Below are positions 47,687 through 59,751 of a stretch of DNA of 64,000 nt, one piece after another (positions within the stretch are counted from its first letter, which is position 1; each line of letters opens with the position of its first letter). Source of the DNA: Comamonas antarctica (GTDB lineage: Bacteria > Pseudomonadota > Gammaproteobacteria > Burkholderiales > Burkholderiaceae_C). Location: assembly GCF_013363755.1 (NCBI RefSeq), contig NZ_CP054840.1, positions 1-64,000 on the forward strand. Reading direction: 5' to 3'. The position numbers and the translations under genes were made by a program. Under the pieces are notes generated by a model that had not been told where the DNA came from, ran no database searches, and worked only from the letters and a program-made list of their open reading frames with translations.

Positions 47687-47718
47687 AAAGGCCCGCCAGC
47701 GATGGACAGGGCCTTTTT
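47687..47718 (+). terminator. Hairpin terminator after the Thr-rich leader
   Basis: AAAGGCCC / GGGCCTTT (47687-47694 with 47709-47716) has a 14-nt loop and is followed by a run of T to 47718. It may end the EamA transcript or act as an attenuator upstream of the cysteine-hydrolase gene. Confidence 0.75.
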
Positions 47719-47757
47719 CACATCCCTTGTCGCTGGCACCACGCAAGGAGATGCTTC

Positions 47758-48291
47758 ATGTTTGCCCTTTTGATTCTCGACGTCCAGGTCGGCCTGGTCC
47801 ACGCCGCCGACCCGCCCTGGCGCTGCGCGCAGCTGCTCGCCAATATCAACGCGCTGATGGAGAAGGCGCGCCGCGCGGGTGCGCCGATTTTCCTGGCGCG
47901 GCATATCGGCCCCGAAGGCTCGCCGATCGGGCCCGGCAGCCCGCTGACCGAACTGGCACCCGAGCTCAGGCTCGCGGGCGGCGAGCAGGTGTTCGAGAAG
48001 CACCGCCCGAACGCCTTTGCCATGACCGGCCTGGCCGAGCGCCTGCGCGCTGCGGGCGCCAGCGGCGTGGTGATCACCGGCATGAAAACCGAATACTGCG
48101 TCGACAGCAGCTGCCGCGCGGCGCGCGACCTGGGTTTCGCGGCGGTGCTGGTGGCTGACGCCCATAGCTGCACCGACACGCCGCAGCTCACGGCGGCGCA
48201 GATCGTCGCGCACCACAACGCCACGCTGGCCGGGCCGTTCTGCCAGCTGGTGGAGGCAAGGGACTGGGAATTCGCGGCGGCGCCCGGCTGA
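47758..48291 (+). CDS. Isochorismatase-family cysteine hydrolase
   Basis: 177-aa amidase-like hydrolase. The catalytic Asp of LLILDVQVG, a conserved Lys in FEKHRPNAF, and the nucleophile Cys in TGMKTEYCVDSSCRAA define the family (nicotinamidase/isochorismatase superfamily). It is 38 bp downstream of the leader hairpin. The substrate cannot be told. Confidence 0.92.
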   Translation: MFALLILDVQVGLVHAADPPWRCAQLLANINALMEKARRAGAPIFLARHIGPEGSPIGPGSPLTELAPELRLAGGEQVFEKHRPNAFAMTGLAERLRAAGASGVVITGMKTEYCVDSSCRAARDLGFAAVLVADAHSCTDTPQLTAAQIVAHHNATLAGPFCQLVEARDWEFAAAPG

Positions 48292-48296
48292 CGGCG

Positions 48297-48746
48297 CTAG
48301 TCTTTGCGCGCGGCAGGGGCCAGCAACCGTGCCAGCGCCGGCGTAGGGCAGGCCGCCTGCAGCAGCTTGCGAAAGCGCGCGCATTCCAGGTGCGAAGGCG
48401 CGGGGCACTCCGCCACATGCCGCAGCAGCTTGGACAGCGATGCCAGCCGCCGTGCCTGGCGGTCGAGCTCCTCGGCGCGCTGCAGCAGGCCGGACCGCGG
48501 TAGGCCGGGGCGCGGCAGGTCGGGCTGGCGGTCCTGGTCGAACATGGCCTTGATCTGCGCGAGCGAAAAACCCGCGCCCTTGCCCAAGGCAATCAGGGCC
48601 AGCTGCAGCAGCGTGTCTTCGCGGTATTGCCGGCGCAGCCCGTTGCGCGCGACTGACTCGATCAGCCCCAGGTCCTCGTAGTAGCGCAGTGTGGAAGTGG
48701 GCAGGGCGCTGGCCCTGGCGAGCGCGCCGATATCGATGAGAGACAT
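48297..48746 (-). CDS. MerR-family transcriptional regulator
   Basis: 149-aa MerR regulator: N-terminal winged HTH with SALPTSTLRYYEDLGLIES, a coiled-coil region and a C-terminal region with two Cys (C126 and C138 approx.). It is divergent from the MFS exporter gene by 67 bp. The Cys suggest but do not prove metal or redox sensing. MSLIDIGALA is the start; the frame upstream is the operator. Confidence 0.92.
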   Translation of the reverse strand: MSLIDIGALARASALPTSTLRYYEDLGLIESVARNGLRRQYREDTLLQLALIALGKGAGFSLAQIKAMFDQDRQPDLPRPGLPRSGLLQRAEELDRQARRLASLSKLLRHVAECPAPSHLECARFRKLLQAACPTPALARLLAPAARKD

Positions 48747-48748
48747 GC

Positions 48749-48779
48749 TTGACTTCAAGTGGGCTTGAAGTCGCATAGT
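48749..48779 (+). promoter_or_regulatory. MerR-type promoter with 19-bp spacer and operator dyad
   Basis: GACTTCAAG (48751-48759) and CTTGAAGTC (48764-48772) form a perfect 9-bp dyad around TGGG. It sits between a -35 TTGACT (48749-48754) and a -10-like CATAGT (48774-48779), giving 19 bp of spacing, the overlong spacer MerR proteins correct by untwisting DNA. Confidence 0.75.
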
Positions 48780-48813
48780 AGCTGCTCCCTCACGAACAGG
48801 CGTGCGATCTCCC

Positions 48814-50052
48814 ATGAAAACCCATTTCCAATCCAAGGGCCGGCCGCTGCTGCTGGCCGCACTGGCCGGCGCCACGCTGCTGGCAGCGCTGGGCGCGAGC
48901 AGCGCGGCGGTGGCGCTGCCGACGCTGACGCGCGCGTTCTCGGCCGACCTGCAGCAGGTGCAATGGGTGATGCTGGCTTATCTGCTGGCCGTCACGGTGG
49001 CCATCGCCGGCGTGGGCCGCATGGGCGATCTTTGCGGCAGCCGGCGCGTGCTGCTGGCCGGTCTGGCGCTGTTCATGCTGGCCTCGGCCGCCTGTGCGCT
49101 CGCGCCGGGCCTGGGCTGGCTGATTGCCGCGCGCGTTGCCCAGGGCCTGGGCGCGGCGGCGCTGATGGCGCTGCCGCTGGCGCTGGCCAAGGGGCTGGTG
49201 GCCAGGCAGCGCGTGGGCTCGGCCATGGGGCTGCTGGGCAGCATGTCGGCTTTGGGCACCGCCGCCGGCCCGGCGCTGGGCGGCCTGCTGATTGGTGCGC
49301 TCGGCTGGCAAAGCGCGTTTGCGCTGCTGGCGCTCAGCGGCGCCGTCCTGCTGCCGATGGTGTGGCTGGCGGTACCCGCAACACCGGAGCGCGCCGGCGC
49401 CCGCATGGACCGGGCCGGCAACGGGCTGGCGCTGCTGCGCGCACCGGCGCTGGCGCGCGCCCTGGCAATGAACCTGCTGGTCGCGGCCATCATGATGGCC
49501 ACACTGGTGGTCGGCCCGTTTTTCCTGGCGTTCGGCCTGGGCCTGGATGCCGCCGGCACGGGCCTGGCAATGGCCGCGGGCCCGGCCGCGGCGGCGCTCT
49601 CGGGGTGGCCCGCGGGACGGCTCACCGACCGCTTTGGCGCGGGCCGTACGCTGGTGGCCGGGCTGCTGATGGCGGCCATCGGCCTGGGCGCGCTGGCGCT
49701 CCTGCCCGGGTGGACAGGGGTTGCCGGTTATGTGCTGGGCCTGCTGCTGCTCACGCCGGGCTTCCAGCTGTTCCTGGCGGCCAACAACACCGCCGTGATG
49801 CTGGGGGCCGCGGACGCGCACCAGGGCCTGGCCTCGGGCTTGCTGGGCCTGTCGCGCAACCTGGGCTTCCTGGCGGGCGCGGCATTGCTGCCGCTGCTGT
49901 TTGCAGCCCTGCTGGGCAGCCCGGTCGCGGACAGCTCCATGCCGGCCATCATCGCGGCTTTCCGCGCCACCTTTCTCGCGGCCGCGGGCGTGCTGGCCGT
50001 GCTGGCGGCATGGCTGTGTCGGCCGCGCCGCGCGAGACGGCCGAAAGACTGA
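48814..50052 (+). CDS. MFS transporter, MerR-controlled drug-efflux type
   Basis: 412-aa major-facilitator protein with about 12 helices. The DHA-type loop GRMGDLCGSRRVLLAGL (cytoplasmic loop 2-3) and RVAQGLGAAALMALPLAL are clear. The MerR regulator and shared operator make an inducible multidrug or toxic-compound exporter likely. MKTHFQSKGR is chosen as start over a GTG 4 codons upstream. It ends 15 bp before the convergent DUF1254 gene. Confidence 0.9.
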   Translation: MKTHFQSKGRPLLLAALAGATLLAALGASSAAVALPTLTRAFSADLQQVQWVMLAYLLAVTVAIAGVGRMGDLCGSRRVLLAGLALFMLASAACALAPGLGWLIAARVAQGLGAAALMALPLALAKGLVARQRVGSAMGLLGSMSALGTAAGPALGGLLIGALGWQSAFALLALSGAVLLPMVWLAVPATPERAGARMDRAGNGLALLRAPALARALAMNLLVAAIMMATLVVGPFFLAFGLGLDAAGTGLAMAAGPAAAALSGWPAGRLTDRFGAGRTLVAGLLMAAIGLGALALLPGWTGVAGYVLGLLLLTPGFQLFLAANNTAVMLGAADAHQGLASGLLGLSRNLGFLAGAALLPLLFAALLGSPVADSSMPAIIAAFRATFLAAAGVLAVLAAWLCRPRRARRPKD

Positions 50053-50067
50053 CCAAGGTAGCCCGGC

Positions 50068-51477
50068 CTATGCGCCCGGGCGCACCGCCGGTGGCGTCCA
50101 CGAGCCGTCCACAATCGCCGCCTTTGGCCAGTACGCGCGCACGTACAGCGAGAACGCGCCGGTCTTTGGCGCCGGCAGCCAGTTGCTTTCCTGGTCCGGG
50201 GCCGGCGCGTCGGACTGCACGTAGAGCGTCAGCGAGCCGTCGTCGTTGTACTTCAGCGTCTTGTTCTTGGTGCCGAGCGAGTAGCGATTGGCCGCGTTGG
50301 GCGCGAAGAAGTGATGCTCGTTGTAGAGCGTGAGCGACCAGAATCCGTTGACGGGCGGCGTCTGGTCCTTGGCGAAAGTCACCGTGTAGCGCCCGCCGCC
50401 CTGGAGCCGGTTGCCGTCCTCGTCCAGGTCCTGGTAGAAATATTTGGTCTCGTTCGGCGCGTTGACGAAGATGTTCGACTTGGCCACCGCCGTCCGCGTG
50501 AAATAGTCCGTGCCAAACGCGGCGGTGTTGCTGGTGGTGCTCCAGTGGTGCGGCAGCGGGATGCCGAAATTGCGGAACTGGAACAGCGGCGCAATGAGTT
50601 CGGCATCGGCCTGCGCCAGTTCCTCTTCGACCGCTTTGCGCAACGCGGGATCGGCCTTGACTGCCGCGATCACGGCCAGCACCTGCGCGTAGCGTGCCTC
50701 TTCGCCGGGAAGAGGCGGGGCGTCGGCAAGGGCCTGGGGCAACAGGTCGAGGAAGGTCCCGGGAGCCACCCAGGGTGTTTCGGCATCGCCCCCGTCCTGG
50801 GCGGGCAGCTTCTTCAGCGCGGACCAGTCCGTGCGCTTGAGCGTGCCGTCGAACTGGTCCAGGGGATACATCATCACCTGCTGCAGCGGCTCCTGGATGG
50901 CCGCGCGGTCTTGCAGCGTGTCATCGAGGAAAAGCCGCGGTATGACATTGCCGGTGTGGGTCGAAGCCCGGAACACGCGCGTGATGCCCCTGGGAACCTC
51001 ACCGTGCCAGTCCGGCCCCACCAGCAGGTAGAAGCCCGGCGTCGTGCCATACATCTTTCCCAGCTGCGCAAAGCCATCGGTTCGGGAATCCACGACCTGG
51101 TAGACCCAGAAGCGGCTGCCGAAGTCGGGCACCTGGATCACCACCGGGGACTGGTCCAGCGCCAGCAACCCCCCGCCGTAGACGACATCCTGGTTGGGGC
51201 AGGCCACCAGCCGCACCTCGGGCGGAAAGTAGTCCGTGAGCATGGTGAACTGGTTCAACGGCGCCATCGGCGCCGCCCCCAGGTAGAACCGTTCGGGCAC
51301 CTTCGCGTACGACGCGCGGCGAGCGGCAAGGTTGAGCAGGGGCCAGGCCCAGAAATAGGCATCGCGCGCCACCAGCCGGGCATAGGCGGGCGTGATGCGC
51401 GTGCCCGGCACGGGGCCGGCGGGCATTGCAGCGGCGAAGCCGGGGGAGGGGGCGATGCTCTGTGCGCAGCTGACCAT
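50068..51477 (-). CDS. DUF1254/DUF1214 protein, cytoplasmic-type copy
   Basis: 469 aa with the DUF1254 region (about 60-190; TDYFPPEVRLVACPNQDVVYGGG) followed by DUF1214 (about 340-450; FWSLTLYNEHHFFAPN). No signal peptide is visible in the first 30 residues, unlike its neighbour. Function of this family is unknown. It follows a paralog by 43 bp in the same direction. An upstream ATG lies in the paralog and is rejected. Confidence 0.85.
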   Translation of the reverse strand: MVSCAQSIAPSPGFAAAMPAGPVPGTRITPAYARLVARDAYFWAWPLLNLAARRASYAKVPERFYLGAAPMAPLNQFTMLTDYFPPEVRLVACPNQDVVYGGGLLALDQSPVVIQVPDFGSRFWVYQVVDSRTDGFAQLGKMYGTTPGFYLLVGPDWHGEVPRGITRVFRASTHTGNVIPRLFLDDTLQDRAAIQEPLQQVMMYPLDQFDGTLKRTDWSALKKLPAQDGGDAETPWVAPGTFLDLLPQALADAPPLPGEEARYAQVLAVIAAVKADPALRKAVEEELAQADAELIAPLFQFRNFGIPLPHHWSTTSNTAAFGTDYFTRTAVAKSNIFVNAPNETKYFYQDLDEDGNRLQGGGRYTVTFAKDQTPPVNGFWSLTLYNEHHFFAPNAANRYSLGTKNKTLKYNDDGSLTLYVQSDAPAPDQESNWLPAPKTGAFSLYVRAYWPKAAIVDGSWTPPAVRPGA

Positions 51478-51520
51478 GGTCGTTCTCCGAATGAATGGGT
51501 TAAGCAACAGGCCGGTCCTG

Positions 51521-52846
51521 CTACGGAACACGTGCCACGGGCACCGGTTGCCAGTCGCCCCGGATGACACTGTCCTTGGGCACGTAGGTGCGGAAGGTCA
51601 GGGAGAACGGCTTGCCTTGCGCAGAGGGAATCCAATTGGACTGCGGCACCCCGGCGGGCGGCTGGGGCCCGACGCCGATCTTGAGCGAGCCGTCGGCCTC
51701 CTTCTGCAGCGCCGAATGGTTGTTGAAGTTGTAGCGCTGGAGCGCATTGGGCACCACGCGGTAGTCGGGCACGCCGACCAGGATGACCGACCAGTAGGCG
51801 TCGACCACCGCGTCGGGCAGCCGGTCGGCGGGGAAGTGCATCACATACTGCTGCGAGCCATCGAGCGGCCGCTCCTCGGAATCCTTGGTGGCGACGAAGT
51901 ACAGCACCTCATCGGCGGTATTGGCCCAGATGCCGGCATAGTTCACGGAAGTGCGCAGCCAGTAATTGCCGAGGTAATTGCCCGCCGCGGCGCCGCCGAC
52001 CCAGTGGTTGCGGTTGGGCGCGCTCTTGGTCAGCGCGTAGGTCTCGAACGCGCGCACCACCTGGACCAGGCGGGCATCGATGTCGTCGCGGGCCGCCTTG
52101 CCCGACGCGATGTAGGCCGCGATCGAGCGTGCCTGTTGCTGCATGCGCGCGGCGTTCGGCGCCACATCGAGGGCACTGCCCAGGCGCTCTTCGAGATGGT
52201 CGAACAGCGCCGCGCCGATCAGCGCGTTGTTGTCGAATTCAGGCATGTCGGGCGGCGGCGCGATCGACGGCGTGCCCGCCGAATGCACGAGAAACTGCTT
52301 TTGCAGCTTCAAGGCACCCTCCGGATCTCCCTTGATTTCCACGCGCCCGAGGAACTTGGCCTTGCTCGAATGCAGGGCAATGGGCACGACGTCCGGCGGC
52401 AGCTGGGGGCGGGAGCCCGGCTTGACGAGCGCGAACTTGCCATAAGGCCGGGAAGGGAAGGCGCGCTCGTTGATGTTAGCGATGACTTCACCCCACTCAT
52501 CGAGCAGTTGGGCGGTGTAGTAGCGTCCCTCCACCTTCGGGACTTCGAGGATGACGGGGGTGTGGTCGTCGACCGCAAACCAGGCCTCGAGATAGGCCAC
52601 ATCGAAGTTCGGGTTGACGAAATCTGCCGAGCCCAGCGGGTTGTACTTGATCTGGTTGTACGCAAAGCCCGGCGCCTTGGCATCCAGGTGTTCCTGGCGG
52701 ATGACGAGCCCGCGTCCCAGCAGGTAGACATAGCTGTCGGCCAGGGTTTTGTCATCGGGGCGGGTCTGTGCCGCCGCCGTGCTGGCCTGAAAACCCGCCA
52801 TGGAAAGGGCGGAACAAAGGACGAATGCAGCGCGAGGACCGAGCAT
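51521..52846 (-). CDS. Secreted DUF1254/DUF1214 protein
   Basis: 441 aa with a signal peptide (MLGPRAAFVLCSALSMAGFQ, cleavage near TAAAQ), then DUF1254 (ADFVNPNFDVAYLEAWFAVD) and DUF1214 (DAYWSVILVGVPDYRVVPN; SNWIPSAQGKPFSLTFRTYVP). The two domains usually come together in one periplasmic protein. First gene of a pair with a diverged paralog. No function known. Confidence 0.88.
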   Translation of the reverse strand: MLGPRAAFVLCSALSMAGFQASTAAAQTRPDDKTLADSYVYLLGRGLVIRQEHLDAKAPGFAYNQIKYNPLGSADFVNPNFDVAYLEAWFAVDDHTPVILEVPKVEGRYYTAQLLDEWGEVIANINERAFPSRPYGKFALVKPGSRPQLPPDVVPIALHSSKAKFLGRVEIKGDPEGALKLQKQFLVHSAGTPSIAPPPDMPEFDNNALIGAALFDHLEERLGSALDVAPNAARMQQQARSIAAYIASGKAARDDIDARLVQVVRAFETYALTKSAPNRNHWVGGAAAGNYLGNYWLRTSVNYAGIWANTADEVLYFVATKDSEERPLDGSQQYVMHFPADRLPDAVVDAYWSVILVGVPDYRVVPNALQRYNFNNHSALQKEADGSLKIGVGPQPPAGVPQSNWIPSAQGKPFSLTFRTYVPKDSVIRGDWQPVPVARVP

Positions 52847-53146
52847 ATGAACCCCTGGTTTGTTTGGGGTTCATTCTATGAATGGCTCGCGCGCATGCCG
52901 GGCCATTCAATATCGATTCAAGGGATATTGAAAAACAGGATTCGGTATTTACGTCGGGTCCGCGCTACGGATTTTCAAATATCTGCGACTGTGCGCTGGC
53001 AATCGCAGGTTCTTGCCGTGATTCAGTCCGGCGTTCCCTTGTTCAGCAGGAAAAATCGCAATGAGGCACGCATGGCAAGCGACGCAAACTCACATCCATA
53101 GGATTATGGCGTGCGATTCGATATTCAAATCGATGTCAATAAGACC
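52847..53146. other. AT-rich intergenic region between DUF1254 gene and ssb terminator
   Basis: About 300 bp, AT-richer than the surroundings, with no gene I can support. It holds the presumed promoter of the DUF1254 pair (a TAGAAT on the minus strand near 52875). Nothing else is recognised. Confidence 0.4.
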
Positions 53147-53178
53147 AAGGGCCTACAGCTTTGGGCTGTAGGCCCTTT
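53147..53178 (-). terminator. ssb terminator
   Basis: A 13-bp stem AAGGGCCTACAGC / GCTGTAGGCCCTT (53147-53159 with 53165-53177) has a 5-nt loop, with flanking A/T. It lies 25 bp downstream of the ssb stop. Confidence 0.85.
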
Positions 53179-53201
53179 GTCAACTATTGCAGCAGTACGG
53201 A

Positions 53202-53774
53202 TCAGAACGGAATATCGTCATCCATATCGTCGAAACCCGAGGCCGCGCGCTGCGGCGCGGGTGCCATCGGTGCCTGGGCCGGAGGCGCCATGCGCGGGGC
53301 CGGAGCCGCGGCGCGCGGTGCGGGCGCGGCGCGGCGCGGGGCTTCGTAGCCGCCGTTGCCGCCGCCATTGCCGCCACCGTTGTCGCCATAGCCGCTGTCG
53401 TCGCCATAACCGCCGCCCTGGCCGCCACCCATGCCCTGGCGGCTGCCCAGCATCTGCATGGTGTCGGCGCGGATTTCAGTCGCGTAGCGTTCCTGGCCCG
53501 TGGCCTGGTCGGTCCACTTGCGCGTGCGCAGCGAGCCTTCGACATAGACCTGCGAGCCCTTGCGCAGGTACTGGCCGACGATCTCGGCGAGGCGGCCGTT
53601 GAACACCACGCGGTGCCATTCGGTCGCTTCCTTGTTCTCGCCGGTGTTCTTGTCGCGCCAGCGGTCGGTGGTGGCGATGGTCACGTTGGCGACCTGGTCA
53701 CCGCTGGGGAAGGCGCGCATTTCAGGATCGCGGCCCAGATTGCCGACGATGATGACTTTGTTGACGGATGCCAT
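53202..53774 (-). CDS. ssb: Single-stranded DNA-binding protein
   Basis: 190-aa SSB: OB-fold from [20 protein letters not shown] to about 110, then a long Gly/Pro/Ala-rich linker ([15 protein letters not shown]) and the acidic tip DDDIPF that recruits repair and replication partners. Bacterial SSB is 160-190 aa, so length is normal. Next to an MFS gene and uvrA, the usual ssb-uvrA neighbourhood. Confidence 0.97.
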   Translation of the reverse strand: MASVNKVIIVGNLGRDPEMRAFPSGDQVANVTIATTDRWRDKNTGENKEATEWHRVVFNGRLAEIVGQYLRKGSQVYVEGSLRTRKWTDQATGQERYATEIRADTMQMLGSRQGMGGGQGGGYGDDSGYGDNGGGNGGGNGGYEAPRRAAPAPRAAAPAPRMAPPAQAPMAPAPQRAASGFDDMDDDIPF

Positions 53775-53938
53775 GAAAAAACCTCGAAAAATAAGTAGCG
53801 CGAACCATGGGTTGAGGGAGCCCGCGCCAGATGCCTGGATGCTTCCGTCCCCCTCGGAGACGTCACAGGCAGGAGCATATCCGTTTGCCCAAGACTACGG
53901 GCAAACCCGTGATATTGCCATGGGCGGGGTGTGCTTCC

Positions 53939-55135
53939 TCAGTGGCCGCCGGCCTTGCCGACCGGCTTGAGCGGCCAGGTCACGAGCAGCCAGATCGCGG
54001 TCAGCACGGCGGTGGTGGCAAACAGCCCCGGCATGCCGGCCCATTTCGCAATCGCGCCGCCGATCGCGCCGCCCGCAAACAGTCCCAGCGACTGCAGCGT
54101 GTTGTAGCTGCCCAGCGCCGCGCCGCGCAGCGGCGTGGGCGCCATGCGCGAGACCAGGCTGGGCTGGCTGGCTTCGAGGATGTTGAAGCCGCAGAAGAAG
54201 ACCAGCATCAGCAGGCCCATGGTCCACAGCGACGGCGTGGCGCCGCTCGCGGCCACGGCGCCCAGGCCCAGCTGCACCACCAGCACCAGCGCGATCGCGC
54301 CCAGCAGCGCCATGCGCAGCTTGCCCTTGCGCTCGAGCGAGAACATGCCGCCCATGGCAAGGAACGACAGCAGCACCGCGGGCAGGTAGATGTGCCAGTG
54401 CGCGCCCTTGGGCAGGCCGGCCTGCAGCAGCAGCGTCGGCACCGCGACCCACATTGCCATCTGCACCGTGTGCAAGACGAACACGCCCAGGTTCAGGCGC
54501 AGCAGATCGGGCTGCTGCAGCAGGTCGGCAAGGCGCCCGCGCGGCGCGTCCTTGTGCTGCAGCGGCTCGGGCGGCACGACCCACAGCACCACGGCCACGC
54601 CGGCCAGCGCCAGCGCGAACGTCAGGCCGAACACGCCCGACAGCCCGGCCCAGGCGGCCAGCACCGGGCCGGCGACCAGCGCCAGCGCGAACATCAAACC
54701 AATCGAGCCGCCAATGACCGCCATGGCCTTGGTGCGCACGCTGTCGCGCGTCTGGTCGGCCAGCAGCGCCGTGACGGCCGCCGACACCGCGCCCGCGCCC
54801 TGCAGGCCGCGGCCGATCAGCAGGCCGGTGAGCGAATCGGCGAGCGCCGCAAGCAGGCTGCCGCCAGCAAACACCAGCAGGCCCATGACGATCACGCGCT
54901 TGCGGCCGAAACGGTCCGAGGCCAGGCCCAGCGGCAGCTGGAACAGCGCCTGCGTCAGGCCATAGATGCCCATCGCCAGGCCGACCATGGCCGGGTCGTC
55001 GCCACCCGGGTATTTGCGCGCCTCGAGCGCGAAGACCGGCAGCACCAGGAACAGGCCCAGCATGCGCAGCGCGAAGATCAGCGCCAGGCTGCTGGTGGCA
55101 CGGCGCTCGAGCGGTGTCATGCGGTTGGAGGGCAT
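53939..55135 (-). CDS. MFS transporter (YajR-like)
   Basis: 398-aa MFS permease with about 12 helices. The loop 2-3 motif LASDRFGRKRVIVMGL and GRGLQGAGAVSAAVTALLAD are clear. The C-terminus KPVGKAGGH is polar; no extra domain such as the YajR YAM domain is seen. Start MPSNRMTPLE; a second Met five codons in is possible. It is divergent from uvrA. Substrate unknown; the ssb-MFS-uvrA order recurs in this bacterial group. Confidence 0.9.
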   Translation of the reverse strand: MPSNRMTPLERRATSSLALIFALRMLGLFLVLPVFALEARKYPGGDDPAMVGLAMGIYGLTQALFQLPLGLASDRFGRKRVIVMGLLVFAGGSLLAALADSLTGLLIGRGLQGAGAVSAAVTALLADQTRDSVRTKAMAVIGGSIGLMFALALVAGPVLAAWAGLSGVFGLTFALALAGVAVVLWVVPPEPLQHKDAPRGRLADLLQQPDLLRLNLGVFVLHTVQMAMWVAVPTLLLQAGLPKGAHWHIYLPAVLLSFLAMGGMFSLERKGKLRMALLGAIALVLVVQLGLGAVAASGATPSLWTMGLLMLVFFCGFNILEASQPSLVSRMAPTPLRGAALGSYNTLQSLGLFAGGAIGGAIAKWAGMPGLFATTAVLTAIWLLVTWPLKPVGKAGGH

Positions 55136-55351
55136 GGCCGGGGCGGCGGCGGCCGCCGAGAGAGGGGAAGTCGTTTGTGGCACGCGCAACAAAGGCAAGT
55201 GATTGGAGGAGGGCAGCGGCGGCGCGCAGACGGATGGCGCGCGCGGACTGCGCAATAACAGGCCCGATTGTCCGTGATCTGCGAGTCCGCCGCATTTCCG
55301 GGGCCAGCCTGACTATCATGCTAGGTTTCCCCGCATGGAACGCCTGCGCCC

Positions 55352-58396
<3,045 letters not shown>

Positions 58397-58482
58397 GGCG
58401 GCCGGCGCTGGCTTGCCATGCGCCTGTGCGCCGACAGGCACCAGCCATGCCGCGGGCAACCATAGCGGCCAGAGGAGGTTCC

Positions 58483-59628
58483 ATGTCTCCCATTGATTTC
58501 GTGGTGGTCGGCGCCGGCATTGCGGGCGCATCCGTTGCCTGGCAGCTGTCCGGCCGTGCGTCGGTGCTGGTGCTCGAACGCGAGACCCAGCCCGGCTATC
58601 ACTCCACGGGCCGTTCGGCGGCGCTGTATCTCGAGCATTACGGTCCGCCCCAGGTGCAGGCGCTGACGCGCGCCAGCCGCGCGTTCTACACCGCCCCGCC
58701 CGCCGATTTCATGCCCGAGCCGGTGCTGTCCCCACGCGGCGCGCTCTATGTCGCACGTGCCGACCAACGCGCCGAGCTGGACGCGGCCTATGCCGAGGCG
58801 CGCCGCCATTCCCAGGCCGTGCGCTGGCTTGAACAGGACGAGCTGCTGGCGCTGGTGCCCTGCCTGCGCGCCGACGTGATCGTGGCCGGCTTTCTCGATG
58901 AAAACGCGCGCGACATGGAGGTGCACGGCCTGCACCAGGGCTTTTTGCGCGGCCTGCGTCTGGGCGGCGGCCATCTGCGCTGCGCGGCGGAGGTGGTGTC
59001 GCTGGCGCGCGATGCGAGCAATGCCTGCTGGCAGATCGGCCTGGCCGACGGCAGCCGGATCGCGGCGCGGCAGGTGGTGAATGCCGCGGGCGCCTGGGCC
59101 GACGCGCTGGCCGCGCTGGCCGGCGTCGTGCCGCTGGGGCTGGTGCCCAAGCGCCGCAGCGCATTCACCTTTGCTGCGCCCGCGGGCGTGGATGCGCGGC
59201 ATTGGCCTGCCGTCATGGGGGTCGACGACAGCTTCTATTTCAAGCCCGATGCAGGCCAGATGCTGGGCTCGCCGGCCAATGCTGATCCCACCACGCCGCA
59301 TGACGTGGTGCCCGAGGAAATCGACGTTGCCACCGGAATTTTCCACATCGAGCAGAACACGACCATGCAGATCCGCCGGCCCTCGCATACCTGGGCCGGG
59401 CTGCGCTCCTTTGTCGCCGACGGCGAACTGGTGATCGGCTGGGATGCGCCACCGGCGCGAGGCCAGCCAGGCTTCTTTTGGCTGGCCGCACAGGGAGGCT
59501 ATGGCATTCAGACCGCCTATGCGGCCGGCCTGCTGGCGCGCAACCTGCTGCTGGGCGAGGCGCTGGATGCAGGCCTCGCGGCCCAGGGCGTGCTGCCCGA
59601 ACGGCTGGCGCCGGCGCGGCTGCGGTGA
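58483..59628 (+). CDS. FAD-dependent oxidoreductase, D-amino-acid-oxidase-like
   Basis: 381-aa DAO-superfamily flavoenzyme. The N-terminal dinucleotide-binding motif VVGAGIAGASVAW, the YHSTGRSAALYLEHYG FAD contact and the C-terminal GYGIQTAYAAGLLARNLL are present. Amine or hydroxy-acid substrate is open. AGGAGG precedes the ATG at 58483. It lies 86 bp after uvrA, same strand. Confidence 0.9.
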   Translation: MSPIDFVVVGAGIAGASVAWQLSGRASVLVLERETQPGYHSTGRSAALYLEHYGPPQVQALTRASRAFYTAPPADFMPEPVLSPRGALYVARADQRAELDAAYAEARRHSQAVRWLEQDELLALVPCLRADVIVAGFLDENARDMEVHGLHQGFLRGLRLGGGHLRCAAEVVSLARDASNACWQIGLADGSRIAARQVVNAAGAWADALAALAGVVPLGLVPKRRSAFTFAAPAGVDARHWPAVMGVDDSFYFKPDAGQMLGSPANADPTTPHDVVPEEIDVATGIFHIEQNTTMQIRRPSHTWAGLRSFVADGELVIGWDAPPARGQPGFFWLAAQGGYGIQTAYAAGLLARNLLLGEALDAGLAAQGVLPERLAPARLR

Positions 59629-59751
59629 CCTTGTCCACATTTTTATCCACAGGCTGGCGCAGGAACTTTTCACGCCCGTTTGTCACACGTGCGCCATACC
59701 GGTGTCATGCAACGCCCGTAGATTCGGACTTTTCGCAAAAAAGAGGACGAG

